Below are positions 8,632 through 16,546 of a stretch of 64,000 nt of DNA, in pieces. Source of the DNA: Methylophilus medardensis (GTDB taxonomy: Bacteria; Pseudomonadota; Gammaproteobacteria; Burkholderiales; Methylophilaceae); the NCBI RefSeq assembly GCF_006363915.1, contig NZ_CP040946.1. One strand, given 5' to 3'. The translations under genes and the position numbers were made by a program. A model generated the notes under the pieces. The model was not told the DNA's origin, made no database searches, and was given only the letters and a program-made list of their open reading frames with translations. Position 1 is the first letter of the stretch. Every line of letters starts with the position of its first letter.

Positions 8632-9546
8632 GTGGCAGCAGCCATTGAAATTACTGGCATCACTAAGCGTTTCGGCGATTTCGAAGCGCTACGTGGGATT
8701 GATTTGCAGATTGAACAAGGCGAGTTTTTTGCGTTGCTGGGCCCGAATGGCGCTGGTAAATCAACGCTGATTAGTTTAATGGCCGGTTTGCAACAAGCGA
8801 CCACGGGTCAGATCCGTATTATGGGGCACGACGTGCATACGGAATATCAGCGTGCCCGCCATGCACTTGGCGTAGTGCCACAAGAGCTGGTATTTGATCC
8901 GTTTTTTAATGTGCGTGAAATGTTACGTTTTCAGGCTGGTTATTTTGGTCGCGGTCCTGAAAACGATCCCTGGATTGATGAAGTCATTGAAGGCTTGGGG
9001 CTGACAGATAAAGCGCATACCAATATGCGTAAACTGTCTGGCGGTATGAAGCGTCGGGCGCTCATCGCGCAGGCGTTGGCGCACAAGCCGCCAGTGATTG
9101 TCCTCGATGAGCCGACTGCGGGCGTAGACGTGGAGTTGCGGCAAATGCTGTGGGCGTTCATCCAGCAACTCAATCAGCAAGGGCATACCATCATTTTAAC
9201 CACGCATTATCTTGAGGAGGCAGAGGCCTTGTGTCAGCGTGTTGCAATGATGAAACAAGGCCGTATCGTGGCGTTGGATACGACGCGGGCACTGCTCAAA
9301 AATCATGCGACCAAGCAACTATCGCTGCGCTTGACTGGGGCGCTTCCGCCACAGCTGTTGTCACTGGTGAAGCAGCAACAAGGCGATGAGGTGATACTTG
9401 GCTTGTCGGAGCTGACGCAGGTCGAAACGGTGTTGCGTGTGTTGCGTGAAGCCAAGGTGGAGATACAGGATATGCAATTGCAAGAAGCTGATCTGGAAGA
9501 TGTGTTTTTGAATCTGGTGGGTAATCAACAAGGCGCACAAGGATGA
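8632..9546 (+). CDS. ABC-2 type exporter ATPase (YadG-like)
   Basis: ATP-binding subunit of 304 residues for an ABC-2 exporter. Walker A is GPNGAGKST, the signature LSGGMKRR and Walker B VIVLDEPTAGVD, with the switch His in TTHYLEEAE. The C-terminal 80 residues form the extra domain common in drug- and polysaccharide-type exporters. GTG at 8632 (AAAGGG five bases upstream) is the chosen start, because longer frames would run into the preceding terminator. The gene overlaps the permease gene by four bases (ATGA). The substrate is unknown; the E. coli relatives YadG/YadH are also uncharacterised. Confidence 0.88.
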   Translation: MAAAIEITGITKRFGDFEALRGIDLQIEQGEFFALLGPNGAGKSTLISLMAGLQQATTGQIRIMGHDVHTEYQRARHALGVVPQELVFDPFFNVREMLRFQAGYFGRGPENDPWIDEVIEGLGLTDKAHTNMRKLSGGMKRRALIAQALAHKPPVIVLDEPTAGVDVELRQMLWAFIQQLNQQGHTIILTTHYLEEAEALCQRVAMMKQGRIVALDTTRALLKNHATKQLSLRLTGALPPQLLSLVKQQQGDEVILGLSELTQVETVLRVLREAKVEIQDMQLQEADLEDVFLNLVGNQQGAQG

Positions 9547-10349
9547 AGTGGCTCAACCCCTTTTTTTGGCTCGATGATATCGTGACCCCGCGCTGGCGAG
9601 GGGTTTATACCTTGTTTAAAAAGGAACTGTTACGATTTTGGCGGGTGGCTTTTCAAACCGTGGCATCGCCTATTTTGACGGCGCTATTGTATCTGCTGAT
9701 TTTCTCACATGTACTCGAATCACATGTCAAAGTCTACGATCAGGTCAGTTACACCGCCTTTTTGGTGCCAGGCTTGATGATGATGTCTTTGTTACAAAAC
9801 GCTTTTGCAAACAGCTCATCCAGCTTGATTCAGTCCAAAGTCATGGGCAATATCGTTTTTCTGCTCCTGACACCCATTAATACATTGTCGTTCTTTGTGG
9901 CGTTTTTAGCTGCGTCCATGATACGAGGCTTGTTGGTGGGCTTAAGCATTTATTTGGTCGCATTGTGTTTTGTGACGGTGCCTACTGTTTATCCCGGTTG
10001 GATATTCGCTTTTGCCTTGCTGGGCAGTGCTTTACTAGGCACTTTTGGGATTATTGCTGGGATTTGGGCAGATAAGTTTGATCAGATGGCGGCTTTTCAG
10101 AATTTTGTGATTATGCCATTGACCTTTTTGTCAGGTGTATTTTACTCCATCCACTCTTTGCCACCCTTCTGGCAGGCGGTGTCGCAACTGAATCCGTTTT
10201 TTTACATGATTGATGGCTTTCGCTATGGATTTTTTGGGCATGGCGATGTTTCACCATGGCTCAGCCTCGGCGTGGTAGCGAGCTTCTTGCTAGCATTGGC
10301 GTGGCTATGCCTAAAGATGTTAAAATCCGGTTATAAATTACGCAGTTAG
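9543..10349 (+). CDS. ABC-2 type exporter permease (YadH-like)
   Basis: Membrane partner of the preceding ATPase, 268 residues with about six hydrophobic segments and an ABC-2 core (SYTAFLVPGLMMMSLLQNAF; FVIMPLTFLSGVFYSI). Start codon overlaps the ATPase stop. The pair sits between mla genes and the bolA-grx-murA run, an envelope-related neighbourhood, but no substrate can be named from sequence. Confidence 0.88.
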   Translation: MKWLNPFFWLDDIVTPRWRGVYTLFKKELLRFWRVAFQTVASPILTALLYLLIFSHVLESHVKVYDQVSYTAFLVPGLMMMSLLQNAFANSSSSLIQSKVMGNIVFLLLTPINTLSFFVAFLAASMIRGLLVGLSIYLVALCFVTVPTVYPGWIFAFALLGSALLGTFGIIAGIWADKFDQMAAFQNFVIMPLTFLSGVFYSIHSLPPFWQAVSQLNPFFYMIDGFRYGFFGHGDVSPWLSLGVVASFLLALAWLCLKMLKSGYKLRS

Positions 10350-10415
10350 CACGTTAGAACAGGTCACGATTGCCCTGTCTGGCTGTGCTGCATTTAAATC
10401 AATAAGTGAGGTTTT

Positions 10416-10661
10416 GTGTTAACAGCAGCGCAACTTGAAGCATATATCCGCAGCGGATTAGCGTGCGATTACCTAAAGGTCAATGGCGATGATGGCACGC
10501 ATTTCGATGCGGTGATTGTGAGCCCGGCCTTTGAAGGCAAGCGCATGGTTCAGCAACATCAATTGGTCTACGCGGCCTTGGGTGATCGCATGCGGGCGGA
10601 GATACACGCGCTGTCTATGCAAACCTATACCCCGACACAATGGCAGCAACAGCAAGCCTAG
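10416..10661 (+). CDS. BolA family protein (IbaG-like)
   Basis: An 81-residue BolA-fold protein. The compact class II KH-like fold is indicated by GDDGTHFDAVIVSPAFEGKRMVQQHQLVY, which keeps the conserved His that co-ligates an iron-sulfur cluster with CGFS glutaredoxins. It starts with GTG, with AGTGAGG about five bases upstream. The next gene encodes exactly such a glutaredoxin, so the two products probably act as a Fe-S trafficking pair. The short length fits IbaG (YrbA) rather than the longer BolA. Confidence 0.88.
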   Translation: MLTAAQLEAYIRSGLACDYLKVNGDDGTHFDAVIVSPAFEGKRMVQQHQLVYAALGDRMRAEIHALSMQTYTPTQWQQQQA

Positions 10662-10691
10662 TGTTTTAACGCATATTTGGAGTCAATCATT

Positions 10692-11000
10692 ATGGATGCA
10701 CAAGCAAAAATCAAAGACACGGTGAGCAGTAATAAAGTGGTGTTATACATGAAGGGTAGCCCGAAATTTCCACAATGTGGATTTTCTAGCGTGGCGTGTC
10801 AAATTCTGAGCGCCTGTGGTGCAGAATACGTGACGGTAGACGTCTTGCAGGACATGGATATCCGAGAAGGCATTAAACAGTATGCCAACTGGCCAACCAT
10901 TCCACAGCTATATGTAGAAGGCGAGTTTATTGGTGGTGCTGACATCATGCGTAGCATGTATCAAAGCGGTGAATTGCAAGAACTATTAGCGAAAGCGTAA
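10692..11000 (+). CDS. grxD: Monothiol glutaredoxin, Grx4/GrxD type
   Basis: A 102-residue monothiol glutaredoxin with the CGFS active site at residues 29-32 (KFPQCGFSS) and the WPTIPQLYVEGEFIGGADI glutathione-binding region. Such proteins carry [2Fe-2S] clusters and hand them on, often with a BolA partner. The ATG at 10692 follows TTGGAG at nine bases; a TTG upstream in frame is unlikely. Two bases separate its stop from the murA start, so bolA-grxD-murA appear cotranscribed. Confidence 0.92.
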   Translation: MDAQAKIKDTVSSNKVVLYMKGSPKFPQCGFSSVACQILSACGAEYVTVDVLQDMDIREGIKQYANWPTIPQLYVEGEFIGGADIMRSMYQSGELQELLAKA

Positions 11001-11002
11001 TT

Positions 11003-12268
11003 TTGGATAAACTGATTATTGAAGGCGGCATCCCGCTGCATGGCGAGATTGTTGTCTCAGGGGCCAAAAACGCTGCGTTACCTATTTTGTGCGCCGGCTT
11101 GTTGGCAGAAACGCCTTTAACCTTAACCGGCGTGCCCGAATTACGTGATGTGGCTTCTACGCTAACATTACTCGACACCATGGGCGTGAAAGTGACTAAG
11201 CAAGCGGATCAAGTCACGCTGGACGCCAGTGATGTGGCCTCATTTGAAGCCACTTATGAAATGGTGAAAACCATGCGGGCCTCGATTTTAGTGTTGGGGC
11301 CATTGTTGACACGTTTCGGCACGGCACGCGTTTCGTTGCCGGGCGGATGTGCGATTGGCTCTAGGCCTGTCGATTTGCACATCAAAGGTTTGCAAGCGAT
11401 GGGCGCGGCCATGCATATTACGCACGGCTATATCCAAGCTAGCACCTTGCACCTACCTAACCGGCGCTTGCAGGGCACCAAGTACTACATGGATTTGGTC
11501 ACGGTCACCGGCACCGAGAATTTAATGATGGCAGCTACCTTGGCACAAGGCACCACCGTGCTGGAAAACGCTGCCAAAGAGCCCGAAGTAGTCGACCTGG
11601 CAGAATGTCTGAATAAAATGGGTGCCAAGATTTCTGGCGCAGGCACCGATACCATCACCATCGAGGGCGTAGAGCGCCTAACCGGTGCGCAGCATCATGT
11701 AGTCTGTGACCGCATTGAGGCTGGCACTTATATGGTGGCAGCGGCGATGACCGGTGGCGAAGTGACGTTGAAAAATGCCCGTGCCGATTTGCTGGAGGCA
11801 GTGATTGAAAAGCTGCGTGAAGCCGGCGCGACGATTAGCCATGACAGCCAGAGCATTACTGTAAAAAGTCACGGAAAACTCAAGGCGGTCAATGTACGCA
11901 CCGCGCCACATCCGGCGTTTCCCACCGATATGCAGGCGCAATTTATGGCGATGAATACGGTGGCAGAGGGCGTGTGTACCGTGATTGAGACCATTTTTGA
12001 AAACCGGTTTATGCACGTGCAAGAGTTGCAGCGCATGGGCGCTAATATCGATGTACAAGGTAATACCGCGCTGGTGCAAGGCGTCTCAGCCTTAGAAGGC
12101 GCCAACGTGATGGCGACTGATTTACGGGCCTCTGCTGGGCTGGTGTTGGCTGGCTTGGTCGCAGAGGGTGAAACCGTGATTGACCGCATTTACCATCTGG
12201 ATCGTGGTTACGAAAAACTTGAAGAAAAACTGAATAAACTGGGCGCCAAAGTGCGTAGATCGAATTAA
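11003..12268 (+). CDS. murA: UDP-N-acetylglucosamine 1-carboxyvinyltransferase MurA
   Basis: MurA transfers enolpyruvate from phosphoenolpyruvate to UDP-GlcNAc, the first committed step of peptidoglycan synthesis, in the cytoplasm. The 421-residue length is typical. The catalytic Cys is present at 116 in LPGGCAIGSRPVD, so the enzyme should be fosfomycin-sensitive in type (family knowledge). Start is TTG: the standard N-terminus MDKLIIEGG begins exactly there and no ATG is available. It lies two bases upstream of hisG, an arrangement common in betaproteobacteria. Confidence 0.95.
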   Translation: MDKLIIEGGIPLHGEIVVSGAKNAALPILCAGLLAETPLTLTGVPELRDVASTLTLLDTMGVKVTKQADQVTLDASDVASFEATYEMVKTMRASILVLGPLLTRFGTARVSLPGGCAIGSRPVDLHIKGLQAMGAAMHITHGYIQASTLHLPNRRLQGTKYYMDLVTVTGTENLMMAATLAQGTTVLENAAKEPEVVDLAECLNKMGAKISGAGTDTITIEGVERLTGAQHHVVCDRIEAGTYMVAAAMTGGEVTLKNARADLLEAVIEKLREAGATISHDSQSITVKSHGKLKAVNVRTAPHPAFPTDMQAQFMAMNTVAEGVCTVIETIFENRFMHVQELQRMGANIDVQGNTALVQGVSALEGANVMATDLRASAGLVLAGLVAEGETVIDRIYHLDRGYEKLEEKLNKLGAKVRRSN

Positions 12269-12270
12269 TC

Positions 12271-12912
12271 ATGATTACTATTGCACTCAGCAAAGGGCGC
12301 ATTTTTGAAGAAACTACACCGCTGTTGGCTGCCGCAGGGATTCAGTCACTAGAAGATCCAGAATCCTCACGTAAGTTAATTTTGCCTACCAATCGTCCTG
12401 ATGTCCGTTTGATCATTGTGCGCGCCACCGACGTGCCGACCTATGTGCAATACGGCGCTGCCGACCTCGGTATTGCGGGCAAGGATGTGCTGGATGAGCA
12501 TGGTGGTGAAGGCTTGTACCAGCCGCTCGATTTGAATATTGCACGCTGCAAAATGATGGTGGCTGTGCGTGAGGACTTCGATTACGAGGCGAGTATTCGT
12601 CAAGGCGCGCGGCTTAAAGTAGTGACCAAATACGTAAAAACCGCGCGTGCACACTTTGCAGCCAAAGGCATGCATGTCGATCTCATTAAGTTATATGGAT
12701 CGATGGAGCTGGGCCCATTAGTGGGTTTGGCAGACGCAATTGTGGATTTGGTGAGCACGGGTGGAACTTTGCGCGCGAATAAGCTCAAAGCAGTAGAAGA
12801 GGTAGGCGCGATCAGCTCGCGTCTGGTGGTGAATCAGGCCTCTTACAAAGTGAACCGCCCCATGCTGCAACCGATTATTGACAGCTTTGCAGGCGCTATT
12901 CGTCAAGATTAA
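12271..12912 (+). CDS. hisG: ATP phosphoribosyltransferase HisG, short form
   Basis: First enzyme of histidine biosynthesis, joining ATP and PRPP. At 213 residues it is the short form, lacking the C-terminal regulatory domain of the roughly 300-residue form. Short HisG works as a complex with the HisS-like regulatory subunit HisZ, which is not encoded in this window. The catalytic-domain motifs ADLGIAGKDVLDEHG and VDLVSTGGTLRANKL are intact. It follows murA by two bases and hisD follows after 13. Confidence 0.94.
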   Translation: MITIALSKGRIFEETTPLLAAAGIQSLEDPESSRKLILPTNRPDVRLIIVRATDVPTYVQYGAADLGIAGKDVLDEHGGEGLYQPLDLNIARCKMMVAVREDFDYEASIRQGARLKVVTKYVKTARAHFAAKGMHVDLIKLYGSMELGPLVGLADAIVDLVSTGGTLRANKLKAVEEVGAISSRLVVNQASYKVNRPMLQPIIDSFAGAIRQD

Positions 12913-12925
12913 TTGATAGAGATTT

Positions 12926-14227
12926 ATGAAGATTAAACGCTTAAATACACAGGATGCTGGCTTTGATGCCGAGTTAAAGGCATTACTGGCTTTTGAAACC
13001 GCTCAGGATGACAGCATTGATCAAGTCGTTGCGAATATCCTAAAAGACGTGAAAAGTCGTGGTGACGAAGCCGTCCTTGAATATACAAATCGCTTCGATA
13101 AAACGAACGCACAGCATTTGGCGCAATTAGAGATTCCGCAGGCAGAGTTGCATGCGGCGTTAAACAATTTACCGCCAGCACAGCGTGAAGCTTTGCAAGC
13201 AGCCGCAGGCCGTGTACGCAGTTATCATGAAAAGCAAGTGATGCAATCTTGGCACTACACCGAGGCGGACGGCACTTTGCTGGGCCAACAGGTGACTGCA
13301 CTGGATCGTGTGGGCCTCTATGTGCCTGGTGGTAAAGCGGCTTATCCTTCATCAGTGTTAATGAACGCGATTCCGGCCAAAGTGGCGGGCGTGCAAGAAT
13401 TAATCATGGTGGTGCCGACCCCCAATGGTGAAAAAAATCCATTGGTTCTCGCCGCTGCTGCAGTGTGTGGCGTAGACCGCGTATTTTGTATCGGAGGCGC
13501 ACAAGCTGTCGGGGCCTTGGCATATGGCACGCAGACCGTGCCGCAAGTGGATAAAATTGTCGGTCCTGGCAATGCTTATGTGGCAGCAGCCAAGCGTCGT
13601 GTCTTTGGCGTGGTAGGGATTGATATGGTTGCTGGCCCCTCTGAAATTTTGGTCATCAGCGATGGCAAAAGTAACCCAGACTGGACGGCGATGGACTTGT
13701 TTAGTCAGGCTGAGCACGATGAACTGGCACAAGCTATCTTGCTCTCCCCAAGCGCGGATTTTCTCGATCAAGTGCAGGCAAGTATTGAGCGTCAGGTCGT
13801 TGATATGCCTCGTCAAGACATTATTCGCACCTCACTACAAAATCGCGGTGCCCTTATTCAAGTGAAAGATCTGGCAGAGGCGGCGGACATTTCGAATTAC
13901 ATCGCGCCCGAGCACCTCGAGTTATCGATGGATGATGCGCTGTCCTTTAGTCAGCGCATCAAGCATGCTGGCGCGATCTTTATGGGTCGCGATACCTGTG
14001 AGGCGCTGGGTGATTATTGTGCGGGCCCAAACCACGTTCTGCCGACGTCACGGACCGCCCGTTTTAGCTCGCCGTTGGGGGTGTATGATTTCCAGAAGCG
14101 CTCCAGCTTGATTATGGTCTCAGCCGCCGGCGCGCAAACCCTGGGTAAAATTGCGGCAACCTTGGCTTATGGCGAGGGTTTGCAGGCGCACGCCCGCAGT
14201 GCTGAATATCGCCTAAAGCCAGAGTGA
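12926..14227 (+). CDS. hisD: Histidinol dehydrogenase HisD
   Basis: Catalyses the last two oxidations of histidine synthesis, L-histidinol to L-histidine with NAD. The protein has 433 residues, the usual size, with the family blocks VGLYVPGGKAAYPSSVLM, VGPGNAYVAAAKR and DMVAGPSEILV, and the zinc-site region QAEHDELAQ and CAGPNHVLPT. No break or missing key region is seen. hisC begins four bases after its stop. Confidence 0.95.
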   Translation: MKIKRLNTQDAGFDAELKALLAFETAQDDSIDQVVANILKDVKSRGDEAVLEYTNRFDKTNAQHLAQLEIPQAELHAALNNLPPAQREALQAAAGRVRSYHEKQVMQSWHYTEADGTLLGQQVTALDRVGLYVPGGKAAYPSSVLMNAIPAKVAGVQELIMVVPTPNGEKNPLVLAAAAVCGVDRVFCIGGAQAVGALAYGTQTVPQVDKIVGPGNAYVAAAKRRVFGVVGIDMVAGPSEILVISDGKSNPDWTAMDLFSQAEHDELAQAILLSPSADFLDQVQASIERQVVDMPRQDIIRTSLQNRGALIQVKDLAEAADISNYIAPEHLELSMDDALSFSQRIKHAGAIFMGRDTCEALGDYCAGPNHVLPTSRTARFSSPLGVYDFQKRSSLIMVSAAGAQTLGKIAATLAYGEGLQAHARSAEYRLKPE

Positions 14228-14231
14228 CATC

Positions 14232-15290
14232 ATGAGTGTATATTGGAGTGAACTTGTTCATCGCCTGACCCCTTATGTGCCGGGAGAACAACCCAAGCTA
14301 CAAAATCTGGTCAAGCTCAATACCAATGAAAATCCTTTTGGGCCTAGCCCAAAGGTGCTCGCGGCTTTACAAGCGGAAGCATCAGAGAGTTTACGGTTGT
14401 ATCCAGACCCGGATTCTAGTCGTTTAAAGTCAGCCATTGCTGAATATTATGGTTTGCAAGCCAATCAAGTCTTTGTCGGCAATGGGTCCGATGAGGTGCT
14501 GGCACATGTGTTTCAAGCGTTATTGAAGCATGATCAACCGCTATTGTTTCCCGATATTAGCTACAGCTTTTATCCGGTGTATTGCGGTTTGTATGGCATC
14601 GAGTTTGAAACCGTGCCTTTGAATGCGCAGTTTGAAATTGCGATTGATGATTACTTGCGCCCGAATGGTGGAATCATCTTCCCAAACCCTAATGCGCCGA
14701 CAGGGGTGCCCATGCCCTTGAGTGACGTTGAGCGCTTACTGAAAGCGAACACCCATTCGGTGGTGGTGGTGGATGAAGCGTATGTGGATTTTGGTACTCA
14801 GTCCGCCGTGTCGTTGGTCAACCAGTATCCGAATTTACTGGTGACACACACGTACTCAAAATCGCGGTCTTTGGCGGGCTTGCGGGTTGGCTACGCGCTG
14901 GGCAATGCGACATTGATTCAAGCGCTGATTCGTATCAAAGATAGTTTTAACTCTTATCCTCTGGACCGTTTCGCTGAAGCCGGGGCAATTGCAGCCATAC
15001 AGGATGAGGCCTATTTTGAGCAAACGCGTCAGCAAGTGATCGTTGCGCGAGAAGCGTTAGTCGCTGACTTGCAGTCGCTAGGCTTTGAAGTGTTGCCCTC
15101 AGGGGCCAATTTCATTTTTGCCAAACATCCAAAACATGCCGGCGAGCAGTTGGCCGCAGGCTTGCGTGATCAAGCTGTCATCGTCCGCCATTTCAAAAAA
15201 CCGGCACGTATTTTGGACTTTTTACGTATCACGATAGGCAACCCAAGCCAAAATCAGGCACTCATGCAGGCATTGCGTACGCTTCTGTAG
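14232..15290 (+). CDS. hisC: Histidinol-phosphate aminotransferase HisC
   Basis: PLP-dependent class I/II aminotransferase, 352 residues, converting imidazole acetol phosphate to histidinol phosphate. It has LNTNENPFGPSP near the N-terminus, the substrate-binding VFVGNGSDEVL region, VVVDEAYVDF and the PLP lysine in THTYSKSRSLAGLR. Last gene of the upstream half of the his cluster. No intrinsic terminator is evident after it, so read-through into hps is possible. Confidence 0.94.
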   Translation: MSVYWSELVHRLTPYVPGEQPKLQNLVKLNTNENPFGPSPKVLAALQAEASESLRLYPDPDSSRLKSAIAEYYGLQANQVFVGNGSDEVLAHVFQALLKHDQPLLFPDISYSFYPVYCGLYGIEFETVPLNAQFEIAIDDYLRPNGGIIFPNPNAPTGVPMPLSDVERLLKANTHSVVVVDEAYVDFGTQSAVSLVNQYPNLLVTHTYSKSRSLAGLRVGYALGNATLIQALIRIKDSFNSYPLDRFAEAGAIAAIQDEAYFEQTRQQVIVAREALVADLQSLGFEVLPSGANFIFAKHPKHAGEQLAAGLRDQAVIVRHFKKPARILDFLRITIGNPSQNQALMQALRTLL

Positions 15291-15384
15291 TCTTGATGTC
15301 GCTAAAATCAAAGTATTTGCAGTAATTTGACTGCTAATATGCCGTAAATGATTGCAACGTGGCTTAAAAAAAGTCGTCGCAATA

Positions 15385-15414
15385 TTGTCATTTTATTGAA
15401 AATGCGGTTATGAT
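15385..15414 (+). promoter_or_regulatory. Putative sigma-70 promoter of hps
   Basis: TTGTCA (15385-15390), an 18-base spacer and TATGAT (15409-15414), inside the 223-base gap between hisC and hps. It would give a leader of roughly 90 bases. Confidence 0.6.
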
Positions 15415-15423
15415 GCACGCTAT

Positions 15424-15438
15424 TGTACATAATGTGCA
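15424..15438. promoter_or_regulatory. Imperfect palindrome at the hps transcription start region
   Basis: TGTACAT and ATGTGCA flank a single A (one mismatch between arms), about ten bases downstream of the -10 box. This position suits a repressor operator, but no regulator is known from the window. Confidence 0.4.
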
Positions 15439-15513
15439 GTGAGGGTTGCGTTTGCATGATTGCTGCGCATAGATTCATTGGATTTAAAATAGAGCAAACT
15501 CGGAGGAAGAAAA

Positions 15514-16389
15514 ATGGCACAAACCCAGATGGCATTGGACTCATTGGATTTCGACGCAACAATCGCTTTGGCAGCAAAAGTTGCGCCACACGTTGATATT
15601 CTTGAAATTGGTACACCTTGTATCAAACACAACGGTATCGAACTGTTAAAAGCACTGCGTTCAAAATTCCCAAACAACAAAATTTTGGTTGACCTGAAAA
15701 CCATGGATGCCGGTTTCTACGAAGCTGAGCCATTCTACAAAGCAGGCGCTGACATTTGTACCGTTTTGGGTACAGCAGATATCGGTACGATCAAAGGCGT
15801 GATTGACGCTGCCAACAAATACGGCAAAGAAGCGCAAATCGACTTGATCAACGTAAAAGATAAAAAAGCCCGTACGCTTGAAGTCGTTAAATTGGGTGCA
15901 CACATCATCGGTGTGCATACTGGTTTGGATCAACAAGCGGCTGGTCAAACACCATTCGCTGACTTGGGTTTGGTATCCGGTCTGAAAACAGGCGCTAAAG
16001 TGTCTGTTGCCGGTGGCGTAAAAGCAGCAACTACTAAACAAGTCGTTGATGCGGGTGCTGACATTGTGGTTGCTGGTGCAGCTATCTACGGCGCTGCTGA
16101 TCCAGCGGCTGCTGCTACTGAGATCACTAAAATCGCTCACGGTGCTGGTACTGCCGCTAAAGGTGGCAACAAGTTGCTGCCTTGGATCATTGCTGCTGTT
16201 GCTGCAGTGTTGGTTTTCTCTTTGTTGGGTAAAAAATCAGAAGAAGCTGCCCCAGCTGCTGAAGCCCCAGCTGCAGAAGAAACTGCACCTGTTGAAGCTG
16301 CCCCAGCTGCTGAAGCCCCAGCCGCTGAAGCAATGCCTGCTGAAGCTGCACCTGCTGAAATGGCACCTGCAACTGAAGAAGCAAAATAA
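15514..16389 (+). CDS. hps: 3-hexulose-6-phosphate synthase with C-terminal membrane helix and Ala/Pro/Glu tail
   Basis: Hps condenses formaldehyde with ribulose 5-phosphate to 3-hexulose 6-phosphate, the fixing step of the RuMP cycle in methylotrophs. Residues 1 to about 210 are a complete orotidine-decarboxylase-like barrel: EIGTP (31-35), DLKTMD (60-65, metal/catalytic), HTGLDQQ (135-141) and VAGGV (165-169). Stand-alone Hps ends near residue 210. Here the protein continues to 291: residues 221-239 form one hydrophobic helix (LLPWIIAAVAAVLVFSLLG), then an acidic tail of Ala, Pro and Glu repeats. CGGAGGA precedes the ATG. The gene has its own promoter and terminator and splits the his cluster. 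Enzyme identity is firm; membrane anchoring is inference. Confidence 0.93.
   Translation: MAQTQMALDSLDFDATIALAAKVAPHVDILEIGTPCIKHNGIELLKALRSKFPNNKILVDLKTMDAGFYEAEPFYKAGADICTVLGTADIGTIKGVIDAANKYGKEAQIDLINVKDKKARTLEVVKLGAHIIGVHTGLDQQAAGQTPFADLGLVSGLKTGAKVSVAGGVKAATTKQVVDAGADIVVAGAAIYGAADPAAAATEITKIAHGAGTAAKGGNKLLPWIIAAVAAVLVFSLLGKKSEEAAPAAEAPAAEETAPVEAAPAAEAPAAEAMPAEAAPAEMAPATEEAK
16243..16322 (+). repeat. 51-bp period direct repeat in the hps tail
   Basis: Bases 16243-16271 recur exactly at 16294-16322. They encode two copies of a 17-residue Ala/Pro/Glu unit beginning EAAPAAEAPAAE. Confidence 0.85.
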
Positions 16390-16424
16390 TCAATTAAGAT
16401 TCTCACGAATCATTTTTTGATGTT

Positions 16425-16451
16425 AAAAAGCAGCCCCCGGGCTGCTTTTTT
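16425..16451 (+). terminator. Intrinsic terminator after hps
   Basis: GCAGCCC and GGGCTGC pair around CC, extended by A-T pairs and ending in TTTTTTG. A strong terminator in the middle of the his cluster. Confidence 0.92.
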
Positions 16452-16469
16452 GTTTTTCATGTCGGCTTT

Positions 16470-16499
16470 TTGCCAGTCAAGCAAGACTTGCTGTAAAAT
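16470..16499 (+). promoter_or_regulatory. Putative promoter of hisBHAFIE with palindrome in spacer
   Basis: TTGCCA (16470-16475), an 18-base spacer and TAAAAT (16494-16499), starting 19 bases after the hps terminator. The spacer holds a perfect inverted repeat AGCAAG-A-CTTGCT (16480-16492), a possible operator. Confidence 0.6.
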
Positions 16500-16546
16500 G
16501 AATACATTATTTGCTAATTCATTGTGGTCAATCTCCCCACCTTTAT

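Noticed and set aside
10350..10415. Terminator between the ABC-2 permease and bolA
   Set aside because: Only a five-base ACAGG/CCTGT pairing and no T-tract.
15440..15490. Second promoter for hps using TAAAAT near 15485
   Set aside because: No acceptable -35 box at 16-18 bases upstream.
16243..16370. Possible CRISPR-like or intergenic repeat
   Set aside because: The repeats are in frame inside hps and encode Ala/Pro/Glu units; there are no spacers.
16187..16393. Leu/Gln-rich minus-strand frame opposite the hps tail
   Set aside because: Low-complexity product of the repetitive GCT/GAA codons of the Ala/Glu tail; not a gene.
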